Shown here piece after piece: positions 1 to 5,657 of a DNA stretch of 10,982 bases. The stretch's first letter is position 1; each line of letters opens with the position of its first letter. Where the stretch lies: assembly GCA_012513725.1 (NCBI GenBank), contig JAAZBQ010000728.1:1-10982 (forward strand). Direction: 5' to 3'. The notes below the pieces were generated by a model. The model did no database searches. It worked only from the letters and a program-made list of their open reading frames with translations, and was not told the DNA's origin. The DNA comes from Chloroflexota bacterium. Its GTDB lineage: Bacteria > Chloroflexota > Anaerolineae > UBA1429. A program made the translations under genes and the position numbers.

Positions 1-2
1 AG

Positions 3-536
3 CGCCGTGGGCCGGGCCTCCGCCGGGTGCTGGGCGCAGTGCTGCTCGTCGCCCCGCTGGCCTGGGCCGTGGTGGCGAACGGCCCCCGGGTGGACGCCTC
101 CAGAGACTGGGAGGCCCAGGCGTGGCTGGAGGGCGTCGCACAGGCGCTGCCCCCCGGCGCCCTGGTGATCACCGGCGATGACCGGCACACCTTTTCCCTC
201 GCCTACCTGCAGTGGGCCGAGGGGCGCCGGTCGGATCTCCTGGTGGTGGATGGCGACCTGTGGCAGGAGCCCTGGTACGCGGCGCAGGTGGCGCGTCGCG
301 GCGGGCTGGGCGACCTGCCGACCCCCTGCCCCCTCGCCGTCTTGGTAGAGCACGTTCTCCCGAAGCGGCCGGTCGTCCTAACCTCCTGGCGGGAGGAACT
401 GGCGCTCGGGCGGGCGGTGATCGAAGAACAGGGCTTCTGGGTGATCGGTGGGGACGGGAATGCGAGGCGTATTCCCGGCGCTGGCCTCAGCGCCGGGAAC
501 GAATGGGCCGCCTGGCGCGTCCTCAGGGCAGACTGA
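3..536 (+). CDS. C-terminal part of a DUF2723-type polytopic membrane protein (5' truncated)
   Basis: The reading frame is open from the left edge and ends at TGA 534-536, so only the last 177 residues are visible. It starts with basic residues and one transmembrane helix (about residues 10-25, LGAVLLVAPLAWAVVA). A soluble region of about 150 residues follows, with the pattern PPGALVITGDDRHTFSLAYL and then RRSDLLVVDGDLWQEPWY. This 'GD.DTF.L.YLQ...G.R.D..V.....L...WY' pattern is what I recall from the C-terminal domain of DUF2723 (TMEM260/protein O-mannosyltransferase-like) membrane proteins. These have many N-terminal helices and are thought to act as glycosyltransferases in envelope or S-layer glycosylation. 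Family assignment is from pattern memory; the catalytic part lies outside the window. The 3' end overlaps the convergent gene at 523-855 by 14 bp. Confidence 0.65.
   Translation, partial: RRGPGLRRVLGAVLLVAPLAWAVVANGPRVDASRDWEAQAWLEGVAQALPPGALVITGDDRHTFSLAYLQWAEGRRSDLLVVDGDLWQEPWYAAQVARRGGLGDLPTPCPLAVLVEHVLPKRPVVLTSWREELALGRAVIEEQGFWVIGGDGNARRIPGAGLSAGNEWAAWRVLRAD
472..499 (-). terminator. Perfect 12-bp hairpin, candidate terminator of the small secreted-protein gene
   Basis: The arms TTCCCGGCGCTG (472-483) and CAGCGCCGGGAA (488-499) are perfectly complementary around a 4-nt loop. The hairpin lies inside the 3' coding end of the DUF2723-type gene. For the minus-strand gene it falls 23 nt beyond the stop codon, where a terminator would be expected. 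No U-tract follows on either strand, so termination is inferred only from position and stability. Confidence 0.35.
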
Positions 537-855
537 TGGACGCCTCCACCATGCTCCCCACCGAGGGAAGCACCCCGGCGGGTGCCACCGGGGTGGGCTC
601 GTCCAGGGCGGCAGGCGGCGGCGCCACAGTAGCCGCTGGCGTGGGGGTGGCGGGCACTTGGGTGGCCGCCGGCGACGTGGCCGGCGCCTCTGTGGGCGGC
701 GGCGCAGTGGGCGTGCGGGTGGGCACGGTGCCCCGCTGAGCGCTGACTGGCTCGGCGAACCACTGGCCGGAGCCCAGCGCCAGAAGAGCGATGAGGCAGA
801 TGGCGCCAAAGAGGAACGGCGCTCGGACAGAGTGTAGCCTGGGCATACGATCCAT
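523..855 (-). CDS. Small secreted protein, Sec signal peptide plus Pro/Thr/Ala-rich low-complexity tail
   Basis: This gene encodes 110 residues. The chosen ATG (855-853 on the minus strand, MDRMPRLHS) has a strong AGGAGGT ribosome site 6 nt upstream (868-862); an in-frame upstream start at 897 lacks one as good. A basic N-terminus is followed by a hydrophobic core (about residues 13-27) and an AEPVSA|QRG signal-peptidase-I-like site near residue 40. The mature part of about 70 residues is almost entirely P/T/A/V repeats (PTRTPTAPPPTEAP and similar), like the surface linkers common in Chloroflexota secreted proteins. No domain, lipobox or clear sortase signal is seen; LPSVG near the end lacks the hydrophobic tail that a sorting motif needs. 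Function is unknown. It may be a free linker-like wall protein or the remnant of a longer one. The tail overlaps the convergent gene by 14 bp. Confidence 0.7.
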   Translation of the reverse strand: MDRMPRLHSVRAPFLFGAICLIALLALGSGQWFAEPVSAQRGTVPTRTPTAPPPTEAPATSPAATQVPATPTPAATVAPPPAALDEPTPVAPAGVLPSVGSMVEASISLP

Positions 856-900
856 TTCGGCACCTCCTCGTGGTGGGGTGGCAGGAGTGGATACCATCCT

Positions 901-928
901 ATTGTAGCCGCCGGCGAGCGCCGTGCAA
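901..928 (-). promoter_or_regulatory. Candidate promoter for the small secreted-protein gene
   Basis: On the minus strand, TACAAT (906-901) is a 5/6 match to a -10 box. TTGCAC (928-923), 16 bp upstream, keeps only the TTG core of a -35 box. Transcription would begin near 894, giving a leader of about 40 nt with the AGGAGGT site before the ATG at 855. The location is sensible but the -35 is weak. Confidence 0.35.
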
Positions 929-960
929 GTTTCCCGCCTCCACGATCATGGCGGAACCTT

Positions 961-988
961 TTGTAGCTTACGGAGCCCATGTTATAAT
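961..988 (+). promoter_or_regulatory. Sigma-A-type promoter of the LCP gene, implying a leaderless mRNA
   Basis: TTGTAG (961-966) is followed after 16 bp by a perfect TATAAT (983-988). The ATG of the LCP gene is at 998, only 9 nt after the -10 box. Transcription would start about 995-998, at or within a few bases of the start codon. No Shine-Dalgarno sequence precedes the ATG, which agrees with leaderless translation. Confidence 0.65.
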
Positions 989-999
989 GCGCGCATTAT
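984..999. repeat. Perfect 16-bp palindrome across the -10 box and start codon of the LCP gene
   Basis: ATAATGCGCGCATTAT reads identically on both strands. It covers five of six bases of the -10 box, the predicted transcription start and the first two bases of the ATG. A protein bound here would block transcription, so an operator is possible. The regulator is unknown, and chance symmetry built on the TATAAT box cannot be excluded. Confidence 0.45.
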
Positions 1000-2407
1000 G
1001 GCTGAATTGACGCGTGATGCCTCGCATCGTGTGAGCAGCTTGTCGGCCAGGGCAACGACCTGGCCGAAGGTTGTCTCTACGCTCTTGGCGTGCCTGAGCG
1101 TTATGGTGTTATCCGGCGCTCTCTACTCGGGCTACCTGTTCTTTACCACCGCCCGGGCCTTTGTGGCGCGCACCACGCTGCCCATTCTGCCGAACGCTAT
1201 CGAGATTCGTGACGATGTGCCGCTGCCCGTCTACCTGCCCGGGCAGGACCTGCCCGACCTCGTCGCCCGCAACGAGCGGCTGAACATCCTCCTCCTGGGC
1301 ATCGACGCCCGCGAGCAGGAGACCGGCCCCTTTCGCACGGACACGATGATCCTCCTGTCGGTGGATCTGGCGGCCAAGTCGGCCTCGATGCTCTCCATCC
1401 CTCGGGACCTGTGGGTCACCATTCCGGGTTTTGGCGAGGACCGCGTGAACACCGCCCACGTCCGTGGGGATCAGTACGATTACCCCGGGGGCGGCATCGC
1501 CCTGGCCAAAAAGACGATCCAGCACAACCTCGGCGTGCCGGTGCACCGGGCGGTGCGCGTCTCCTTTCCCGCGTTCGAAAGGATCGTCGACGCCATCGGC
1601 GGCATCACCATCGATGTGCCGCGTCGCCTCTACGACGACCAGTACCCTGACGAGAACTATGGGTACATGACCATCGACATCCCCGCCGGCGTCAGGGACA
1701 TGGATGGTCGCACGGCGCTCCAGTACGCTCGCTCGCGGCACAGCACCAGCGACTATGACCGCATGGCGCGGCAGCAGCAGGTGATCCTCGCCGCGCGCGA
1801 CAAGGTCCTCAGTCTGAACTTTCCCATCAGCCGCATCCCGGACCTCATCGCGCTGGCCGGCGAGTCGCTGTACACCGACCTGCCCCTGAAGGACATCGTC
1901 ACCCTCGCCGAACTGGCCATGGACATCGACCGGGAGAACATCCAGTACGGCATCATCGACGACTCGATGACCGTTACCGCCGTGCTCCCCAGCGGGGCGA
2001 TGGTGGAGGTTGCCGACTGGACGATGGTGCGCAGCCTGGTCCGCGAGTTGTTCCCCACCGACGGCCTGAACGACGGCCTGCCCGACCTCGAGCGCGCCCA
2101 GCTGGCGGCCGAGGGAGCCCGCATCGAGCTCCGCAACGGCAGCCTGGATACCGAACTGGCCGCCGATACGGCGGACGTCCTCCGCGAAGCGGGGCTGAAC
2201 GTCGTGCGCTACGATACGGCCGATCGCTTTGACTATGCGGAGACCATCATCATCGACCGCGACGGCAAAGAGTATTCGGTGGCCGCCCTGGCCGAGTATT
2301 TCCAGGTGCCCCCAGAGCGCATCCAGCGCTCCGGTGACCTGCAGTCCGATGCGGACGTCGTCGTGATCCTCGGGCGCGATTTCGCCCAACGCGCGGCGCG
2401 GGAGTAG
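998..2407 (+). CDS. LCP-LytR_C family cell-envelope protein (LytR-CpsA-Psr)
   Basis: This gene encodes 469 residues. LCP proteins are membrane-anchored enzymes that transfer polyprenyl-phosphate-linked glycopolymers onto peptidoglycan or other envelope acceptors outside the cell. Visible parts are a short cytoplasmic N-terminus, one transmembrane helix (about residues 26-49), and an LCP catalytic domain (about 95-275). The domain carries NILLLGID (96-103), FRTDTM (112-117), SIPRD (133-137) and the Arg-rich QYARSRHSTSDYDRMARQQ (242-260), whose arginines and acidic residues bind the pyrophosphate lipid and metal in this family. A C-terminal LytR_C domain (about 374-464, from ARIELRNGS) completes the architecture; all key motifs are present. 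I chose ATG 998 over an in-frame GTG at 923 because the earlier start would lie upstream of the promoter. The gene is transcribed alone; a hairpin and a new promoter follow. Confidence 0.92.
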   Translation: MAELTRDASHRVSSLSARATTWPKVVSTLLACLSVMVLSGALYSGYLFFTTARAFVARTTLPILPNAIEIRDDVPLPVYLPGQDLPDLVARNERLNILLLGIDAREQETGPFRTDTMILLSVDLAAKSASMLSIPRDLWVTIPGFGEDRVNTAHVRGDQYDYPGGGIALAKKTIQHNLGVPVHRAVRVSFPAFERIVDAIGGITIDVPRRLYDDQYPDENYGYMTIDIPAGVRDMDGRTALQYARSRHSTSDYDRMARQQQVILAARDKVLSLNFPISRIPDLIALAGESLYTDLPLKDIVTLAELAMDIDRENIQYGIIDDSMTVTAVLPSGAMVEVADWTMVRSLVRELFPTDGLNDGLPDLERAQLAAEGARIELRNGSLDTELAADTADVLREAGLNVVRYDTADRFDYAETIIIDRDGKEYSVAALAEYFQVPPERIQRSGDLQSDADVVVILGRDFAQRAARE

Positions 2408-2420
2408 CCCCGCCGTCCCC

Positions 2421-2448
2421 GTCCGGTTGTGGTGCGGGGAAACCGGAC
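2421..2448 (+). terminator. 8-bp hairpin after the LCP gene, possible terminator
   Basis: GTCCGGTT (2421-2428) pairs perfectly with AACCGGAC (2441-2448) around a 12-nt loop, starting 14 nt after the LCP stop codon and ending 12 nt before the next promoter. There is no T-tract, so function is inferred from position. Confidence 0.35.
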
Positions 2449-2460
2449 TCATTCGCACCT

Positions 2461-2488
2461 TTGACAGTGATCCATTCTGTGATATACT
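2461..2488 (+). promoter_or_regulatory. Strong promoter of the formate dehydrogenase/regulatory operon
   Basis: A perfect -35 box TTGACA (2461-2466) is followed after 16 bp by the -10 box TATACT (2483-2488). The -10 is preceded by TGA at 2480-2482, giving the extended TGn element. The transcription start should be near 2495, leaving a leader of about 70 nt before the ATG at 2566. No comparable promoter was found within the downstream gene set, so the genes from 2566 onward are probably co-transcribed from here, at least as far as 9727. Confidence 0.85.
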
Positions 2489-2494
2489 TCACAA
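2477..2494. promoter_or_regulatory. Rex-like operator overlapping the -10 box
   Basis: CTGTGATATACTTCACAA matches 15 of 18 positions of the Rex consensus TTGTGAAATATTTCACAA, with mismatches at positions 1, 7 and 11. The symmetric core is TGTGA-N6-TCACA, and the whole -10 box sits inside it. Rex represses fermentation and NADH-handling genes and leaves DNA when NADH is high. The operon encodes NAD(P)-linked redox subunits, which fits. CRP-family proteins share the TGTGA-N6-TCACA core but usually activate from farther upstream, so a repressor reading is favoured. No regulator gene is in the window. Confidence 0.6.
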
Positions 2495-2505
2495 AGTAGC
2501 CGGGC

Positions 2506-2564
2506 GATTGCTCGGCTCGCACTGTGGTGCGCTGTCTGTACCCCTAGTTCACAAGCGAGCAATC
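2506..2564 (+). promoter_or_regulatory. Foldable 5' leader with its 3' arm abutting the start codon
   Basis: GATTGCTCG (2506-2514) is perfectly complementary to CGAGCAATC (2556-2564), which ends one base before the ATG at 2566. A smaller hairpin, CGCAC/GTGCG (2518-2522/2527-2531, 4-nt loop), nests inside. The only Shine-Dalgarno-like bases (GCGAG, 2555-2559) lie in the 3' arm. An alternative pairing, GCTCGC (2515-2520) with GCGAGC (2555-2560), competes with the long stem. The leader could limit translation of the first gene, but this is inferred from pairing alone. Confidence 0.4.
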
Positions 2565-2565
2565 C

Positions 2566-2967
2566 ATGACGCTCGATGACGTGTTGGCGATAGTCGATGG
2601 CAAGCTGCTCACCCCGGGTGTGAACCTGGCCTGCGAGGTCGGTATGGCTTGTGGGGCCGACCTGATGAGCGACGTGCTTGCCTTTACCCACTCGGGAACC
2701 CTCCTCCTGACCGGATTGGTCAATCCTCAGGTGGTACGCACCGCGGAGATGGCCGGTATCTGCGCCATCGTGTTCGTCCGCGGCAAGATTCCCCCCGCAG
2801 AGACCATCGCTCTAGCCCAGGCCAAGGACATCCCCCTGCTGGCCACGCGCTGCACGCTCTACGAGGCCAGTGGGCGACTCTATGCCACGGGATTGCCGAG
2901 CTGTGGCGTGTTCGATCTGGGCGCCGACTCGTGGCGAGATGCCTTTGAGCGCGGAGGCGGCGAGTAG
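2566..2967 (+). CDS. DRTGG-domain protein, first gene of the operon
   Basis: This 133-residue protein consists essentially of one DRTGG-type domain. The family signature is clear: ADLMSDVLAF (31-40), LLLTGLVNPQVVRTAEM (46-62), VFVRGK (69-74) and LYEASGRLYATG (98-109). DRTGG domains are small alpha/beta modules with no proven catalytic activity, related in fold to the N-terminal part of HPr kinase and found next to CBS domains in regulatory proteins. Stand-alone copies like this one are known next to NADH-linked hydrogenase genes of anaerobes, where they are assumed to regulate. No Shine-Dalgarno better than GCGAG precedes the ATG, and the leader can fold over it. The next gene starts 35 bp downstream. 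Family certain, function unknown. Confidence 0.85.
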   Translation: MTLDDVLAIVDGKLLTPGVNLACEVGMACGADLMSDVLAFTHSGTLLLTGLVNPQVVRTAEMAGICAIVFVRGKIPPAETIALAQAKDIPLLATRCTLYEASGRLYATGLPSCGVFDLGADSWRDAFERGGGE

Positions 2968-3002
2968 CCCCAGGAGGGCGCACGGGAGGTGACGACGGGC
3001 CG

Positions 3003-3920
3003 GTGAGCGAGATCTCTGTCGCCGAAATCACTCGGGTGCAGGAACTCATCTACGAGCTCAAGGTGGAGGAGGTGATGGTCCGCGACGTCATCACCTGCTC
3101 GCCGGACTTGCCCATCAGCGACCTGAAGGAGCTCCTGCGGATCAAGCGCATCTCCGGTATGCCCGTCGTCGATGCGGACCGGCTCGTCGGGATGATCAGC
3201 ATCGAGAACCTCATCCAGGCCCTGGAGCAGGGGGCGCTCGCCACGCGCGTTCGCGATCACATGACCGGTGCCGTGCAGACCGTGCGCGCCGACGATTCGG
3301 TGGTGGGCGCGGTGACGTTGTTTGCCAAGTTTGGATACGGGCGCTTTCCCGTGGTGGACGCCCAAGGGGAACTGGTGGGCATACTGACCAAGGGCGATAT
3401 CGTGCGCGGCCTCTTGCACCAGATGGAGGTGCGCTGGCACGCCGAGGAGATCGAGCGCTACCGGGCCAGCCACATCTTCCAGGACATCGAGTCGGACCAG
3501 ACCGGCCTCATCCTGCGCTACAGGGTGGTGCAGCACGATTTCATCCACGGCGGCGAGGCCTCCAGCAAGATCAAGCGCGCGCTGGACCGGCTCGGCGCCC
3601 ATCCGCGGCTCATCCGTCGGGTGGCGGTGGCCACCTACGAGGCGGAGACGAACCTCATCATCCACTCTGTCGGCGGCGAGATCATCGCCGAGGTGCGACC
3701 CGACCGCATCAAGATCACCGCGGTCGACGCGGGCCCCGGCATCGAGGATGTCGATGCGGCGCTAAAGGCCGGCTTTTCCACCGCGCCGGATTGGATCCGC
3801 GAGATGGGGTTTGGCGCCGGGATGGGTTTGAGTAACATCAAGGCCTGCGCCGACGAGATGCGGCTGGTCTCCACCGTGGGCGTTGGCACGCGGCTGGAGA
3901 TGACCTTTGACCTGCAGTAG
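3003..3920 (+). CDS. CBS-pair protein with RsbT-like GHKL ATPase/serine-kinase domain
   Basis: This gene encodes 305 residues. Two CBS domains (about 26-75 and 84-140, with MPVVD and GRFPVVDAQGELVGILTKGD) form an adenosyl-nucleotide sensing module. A GHKL ATPase domain (about 165-303) follows: N-box YEAETNLIIHS (212-222), G1 VDAGPGIED (241-249), GFST (257-260), G2 GFGAGMGLS (269-277) and GVGT (293-296). These motifs match RsbT/anti-sigma-type serine kinases rather than two-component histidine kinases; there is no phospho-accepting His domain. It probably senses ATP/AMP or a related ligand and phosphorylates or binds a partner, perhaps a neighbouring DRTGG protein. No STAS substrate or sigma factor is encoded nearby. 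The GTG start has a GGGAGG site 13 nt upstream, a rather long spacing, but no other in-frame start is closer. An 11-bp gap separates it from the next gene. Confidence 0.88.
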   Translation: MSEISVAEITRVQELIYELKVEEVMVRDVITCSPDLPISDLKELLRIKRISGMPVVDADRLVGMISIENLIQALEQGALATRVRDHMTGAVQTVRADDSVVGAVTLFAKFGYGRFPVVDAQGELVGILTKGDIVRGLLHQMEVRWHAEEIERYRASHIFQDIESDQTGLILRYRVVQHDFIHGGEASSKIKRALDRLGAHPRLIRRVAVATYEAETNLIIHSVGGEIIAEVRPDRIKITAVDAGPGIEDVDAALKAGFSTAPDWIREMGFGAGMGLSNIKACADEMRLVSTVGVGTRLEMTFDLQ

Positions 3921-3931
3921 GATGGAGGGCC

Positions 3932-4285
3932 ATGGCAGACATCACCGTACGCACCCTCGTCGACCAACTGGACCTGCAGGTGGGCGCCGGCGCCGATCGG
4001 CTGGATGAGCCGGTCACCGGCGGCTATGCATCGGACCTGCTGAGCTGCGTGATGGCCGGGGCGCAAGCCGGCGACGTCTGGGTGACGCTCCAGGCGCACA
4101 TGAACGTCGTCGCCGTGGCAGCCCTGCTGGATCTGGCCGCGGTCGTCATCACCGAGGGCGCCCAGCCCGACGCATCGACGTTGCGCCGGGCGGATGAGCG
4201 GCATATCCCGGTGCTGATGACCGAGGAGAGCACCTTTGGCGTGGTGGCGCGGCTGGCGGCGCTGGGCGTGACGGGCTCGCGCTAG
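3932..4285 (+). CDS. Second DRTGG-like regulatory domain protein
   Basis: This 117-residue soluble protein shows the signature of a small family found beside hydrogenase genes in anaerobes: TGGYASDLLSCVMAGA (29-44), GDVWVTLQAHMNVVAVA (47-63) and HIPVLMTEESTF (91-102). It is distantly related to the DRTGG/HPr-kinase N-terminal fold, like the gene at 2566, but clearly a separate paralogue: 'GGYxSDLLSxVM' here, 'ADLMSDVLA' there. No catalytic residues can be named. A GGAGGG site lies immediately before the ATG with only 2-3 nt spacing. It is wedged between the CBS/RsbT-like kinase (11 bp upstream) and the PHP phosphoesterase (3 bp downstream), so it is a good candidate for the substrate or docking partner of both. 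That role is inference; the family assignment is from sequence. Confidence 0.82.
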   Translation: MADITVRTLVDQLDLQVGAGADRLDEPVTGGYASDLLSCVMAGAQAGDVWVTLQAHMNVVAVAALLDLAAVVITEGAQPDASTLRRADERHIPVLMTEESTFGVVARLAALGVTGSR

Positions 4286-4288
4286 GCG

Positions 4289-5071
4289 ATGGGTCGCGCA
4301 GGGGACGCCGAGGAGCCTACGGGCGCGCGCCTGCGGCGCCTGGGGGCCGACCTGCACCTGCATACGGTGGCCTCGCCCTGCGCCGAGATCGACATGCTGC
4401 CGCCGCTCATCGTCGAGCGGGCCCTGGATCTGGGCCTCGGCCTCCTGGCCGTCACCGACCACAACACGGCCTGCAACGCCGGCGCCGTGCAGCGCGCCGC
4501 CCAGGGCACCGGCCTGTGCGTTTGGGCGGGGCTCGAGGTGCAGACCCGCGAGGAGGCGCACGTCGTGTGCCTGTTCGAGGATCTGGAGGCCGCTCTGGAT
4601 TGGCAGGCGCGGGTGTACGCGGCGCTGCCGCCGCTGGCCAACCGTCCCGAGGTGTTCGGCGCGCAGTGGATGGTCGACCACCGGGGCGATTACGTGCGCA
4701 CGAACGAACGTCTGTTGCTGACCTCCACGGCGCTGGCCGTCGAGGAGGTGGTGGAGGGGGTTGCGGCGCTGGGAGGCGTGACGATCGCCGCCCACGTGGA
4801 CCGGCCTTCGTACAGCCTGCTGGCGAGCCTGGGGTTCGTGCCCGAGGGGTTGGACCTCGCGGCGCTGGAGGTGTCGGCGCGGGGAGTGCGGTGCCCGCCG
4901 CCGCAGGCGAGGGGTTGGCCGCTGGTCTCCTCGAGCGACGCGCACCGCCTGGAGGAGATGCGCGTCGGCATGTTCCTAGAGGTGGCCGAGCCGACGCTGG
5001 CCGAGCTCCGGATGGCCCTCGGCGGCCGTGGGGGCCGGCGGGTGCTTTTATCGCCGTCACGTACGGATTAG
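4289..5071 (+). CDS. PHP-domain metal-dependent phosphoesterase
   Basis: This gene encodes 260 residues. The PHP fold uses two or three metal ions to hydrolyse phosphoester bonds. The metal-binding motifs appear in order: DLHLHT (21-26), TDHN (56-59), GLE (81-83), a histidine at 91, AHVDR (168-172) and SSDAH (215-219). All the usual ligands seem present, so the enzyme should be active. Its substrate cannot be told; relatives include histidinol phosphatases, nucleases and nucleotide phosphatases. The start lies 3 bp after the previous stop, so translation is probably coupled. PHP genes are known at this position in anaerobe hydrogenase clusters. A phosphatase opposing the GHKL kinases encoded on both sides is an attractive but unproven role. 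Confidence 0.9.
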   Translation: MGRAGDAEEPTGARLRRLGADLHLHTVASPCAEIDMLPPLIVERALDLGLGLLAVTDHNTACNAGAVQRAAQGTGLCVWAGLEVQTREEAHVVCLFEDLEAALDWQARVYAALPPLANRPEVFGAQWMVDHRGDYVRTNERLLLTSTALAVEEVVEGVAALGGVTIAAHVDRPSYSLLASLGFVPEGLDLAALEVSARGVRCPPPQARGWPLVSSSDAHRLEEMRVGMFLEVAEPTLAELRMALGGRGGRRVLLSPSRTD

Positions 5072-5091
5072 GCGCCGGGGCCGCACGGCGC
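5072..5091 (+). other. Small intergenic hairpin between PHP and NuoE-like genes
   Basis: GCGCCG (5072-5077) pairs with CGGCGC (5086-5091) around an 8-nt loop, directly after the PHP stop codon. The 73-bp gap otherwise holds only the GGGAGG ribosome site (5132-5137) of the next gene. It may separate the regulatory and catalytic parts of the transcript, but such short GC stems also arise by chance at this base composition. Confidence 0.25.
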
Positions 5092-5144
5092 ATGCGAGAT
5101 GAGACGCCACACGCCATAGAACGCAATGCTAGGGAGGAAACGAC

Positions 5145-5657
5145 GTGGTCGAAGAGGTACAGGCAGTGGTAGGTACAACCGCTGAGGGTGCCGCCGAGGA
5201 AACCCTGGACATGGCCGCCCTGGACGAGGTATTGGACCAGTACGAGGGCCAGGAGGGCGCCCTGATCCCGGTGTTGCAGCGGGCGCAGGCCATCTACGGG
5301 TATCTTCCCCCCGAAGTGCTGGAGCACATCTCCGATCGACTGGGTACGCCCCTGAGCCAGATCTATGGCGTGGCCACCTTTTACGCCCAGTTCTACCTGC
5401 AAAAGCGCGGGCGACACGCCGTGCGGGTGTGCGATGGCACGGCCTGCCACGTGCGCGGGGCGGGCAAGATCATCACCGCCCTGGAAAAGGAACTCGGCGT
5501 GCAGGCTGGCGAGACGACGCCCGACTATCGCGTTACCCTCGAGGTGGTATACTGCCTGGGTTCGTGTGGCCTCTCGCCCGTGGCCGTGATCGACGAGCAG
5601 GTCGTGGGCCGTCTGATCCCAGAAAAGGCCGTGGCCCTGGTGCGCGAGCTGGACTAG
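5145..5657 (+). CDS. nuoE: NuoE/HydC-like [2Fe-2S] thioredoxin-fold subunit
   Basis: This 170-residue protein matches the length of NuoE-type subunits of NADH-linked enzymes. A helical N-terminal part (about 23-85, GALIPVLQRAQAIYGYLPPEV and GVATFYAQF) is followed by a thioredoxin-like domain with four cluster cysteines, C96-x4-C101 (VCDGTACHVRG) and C137-x3-C141 (YCLGSCGLSP). In complex I, HydABC hydrogenases and NAD-linked formate dehydrogenases this subunit carries one [2Fe-2S] cluster next to the FMN subunit. Here the partner is the fused NuoF protein at 6683. The GTG start has GGGAGG 7 nt upstream. The stop TAG overlaps the next GTG by one base, indicating translational coupling. It could equally be called hydC or the gamma subunit of formate dehydrogenase. 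Confidence 0.93.
   Translation: MVEEVQAVVGTTAEGAAEETLDMAALDEVLDQYEGQEGALIPVLQRAQAIYGYLPPEVLEHISDRLGTPLSQIYGVATFYAQFYLQKRGRHAVRVCDGTACHVRGAGKIITALEKELGVQAGETTPDYRVTLEVVYCLGSCGLSPVAVIDEQVVGRLIPEKAVALVRELD

Noticed and set aside
203..763. Open frames on both strands under the end of the DUF2723-type gene and the small secreted gene
   Set aside because: They are low-complexity Arg/Gly/Ala frame shadows. The chosen frames have a signal peptide, a ribosome site or family motifs; these have none.
1109..2458. A 449-codon open frame on the minus strand opposite the LCP gene
   Set aside because: It is the antisense shadow of a clear LCP gene in GC-rich DNA, has no domain-like sequence, and is full of the Val/Asp/Gly/His runs typical of reverse-frame translation.
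2478..2493. CRP-type activator site (TGTGA-N6-TCACA)
   Set aside because: The core fits CRP, but it lies on top of the -10 box, where an activator would not be expected. The flanking bases and gene content fit Rex better.
3635..4945. A long minus-strand open frame of 436 codons across the CBS, DRTGG-like and PHP genes
   Set aside because: It crosses three well-supported plus-strand genes, is Arg/His/Gln-rich without motifs, and has no promoter or ribosome site of note.
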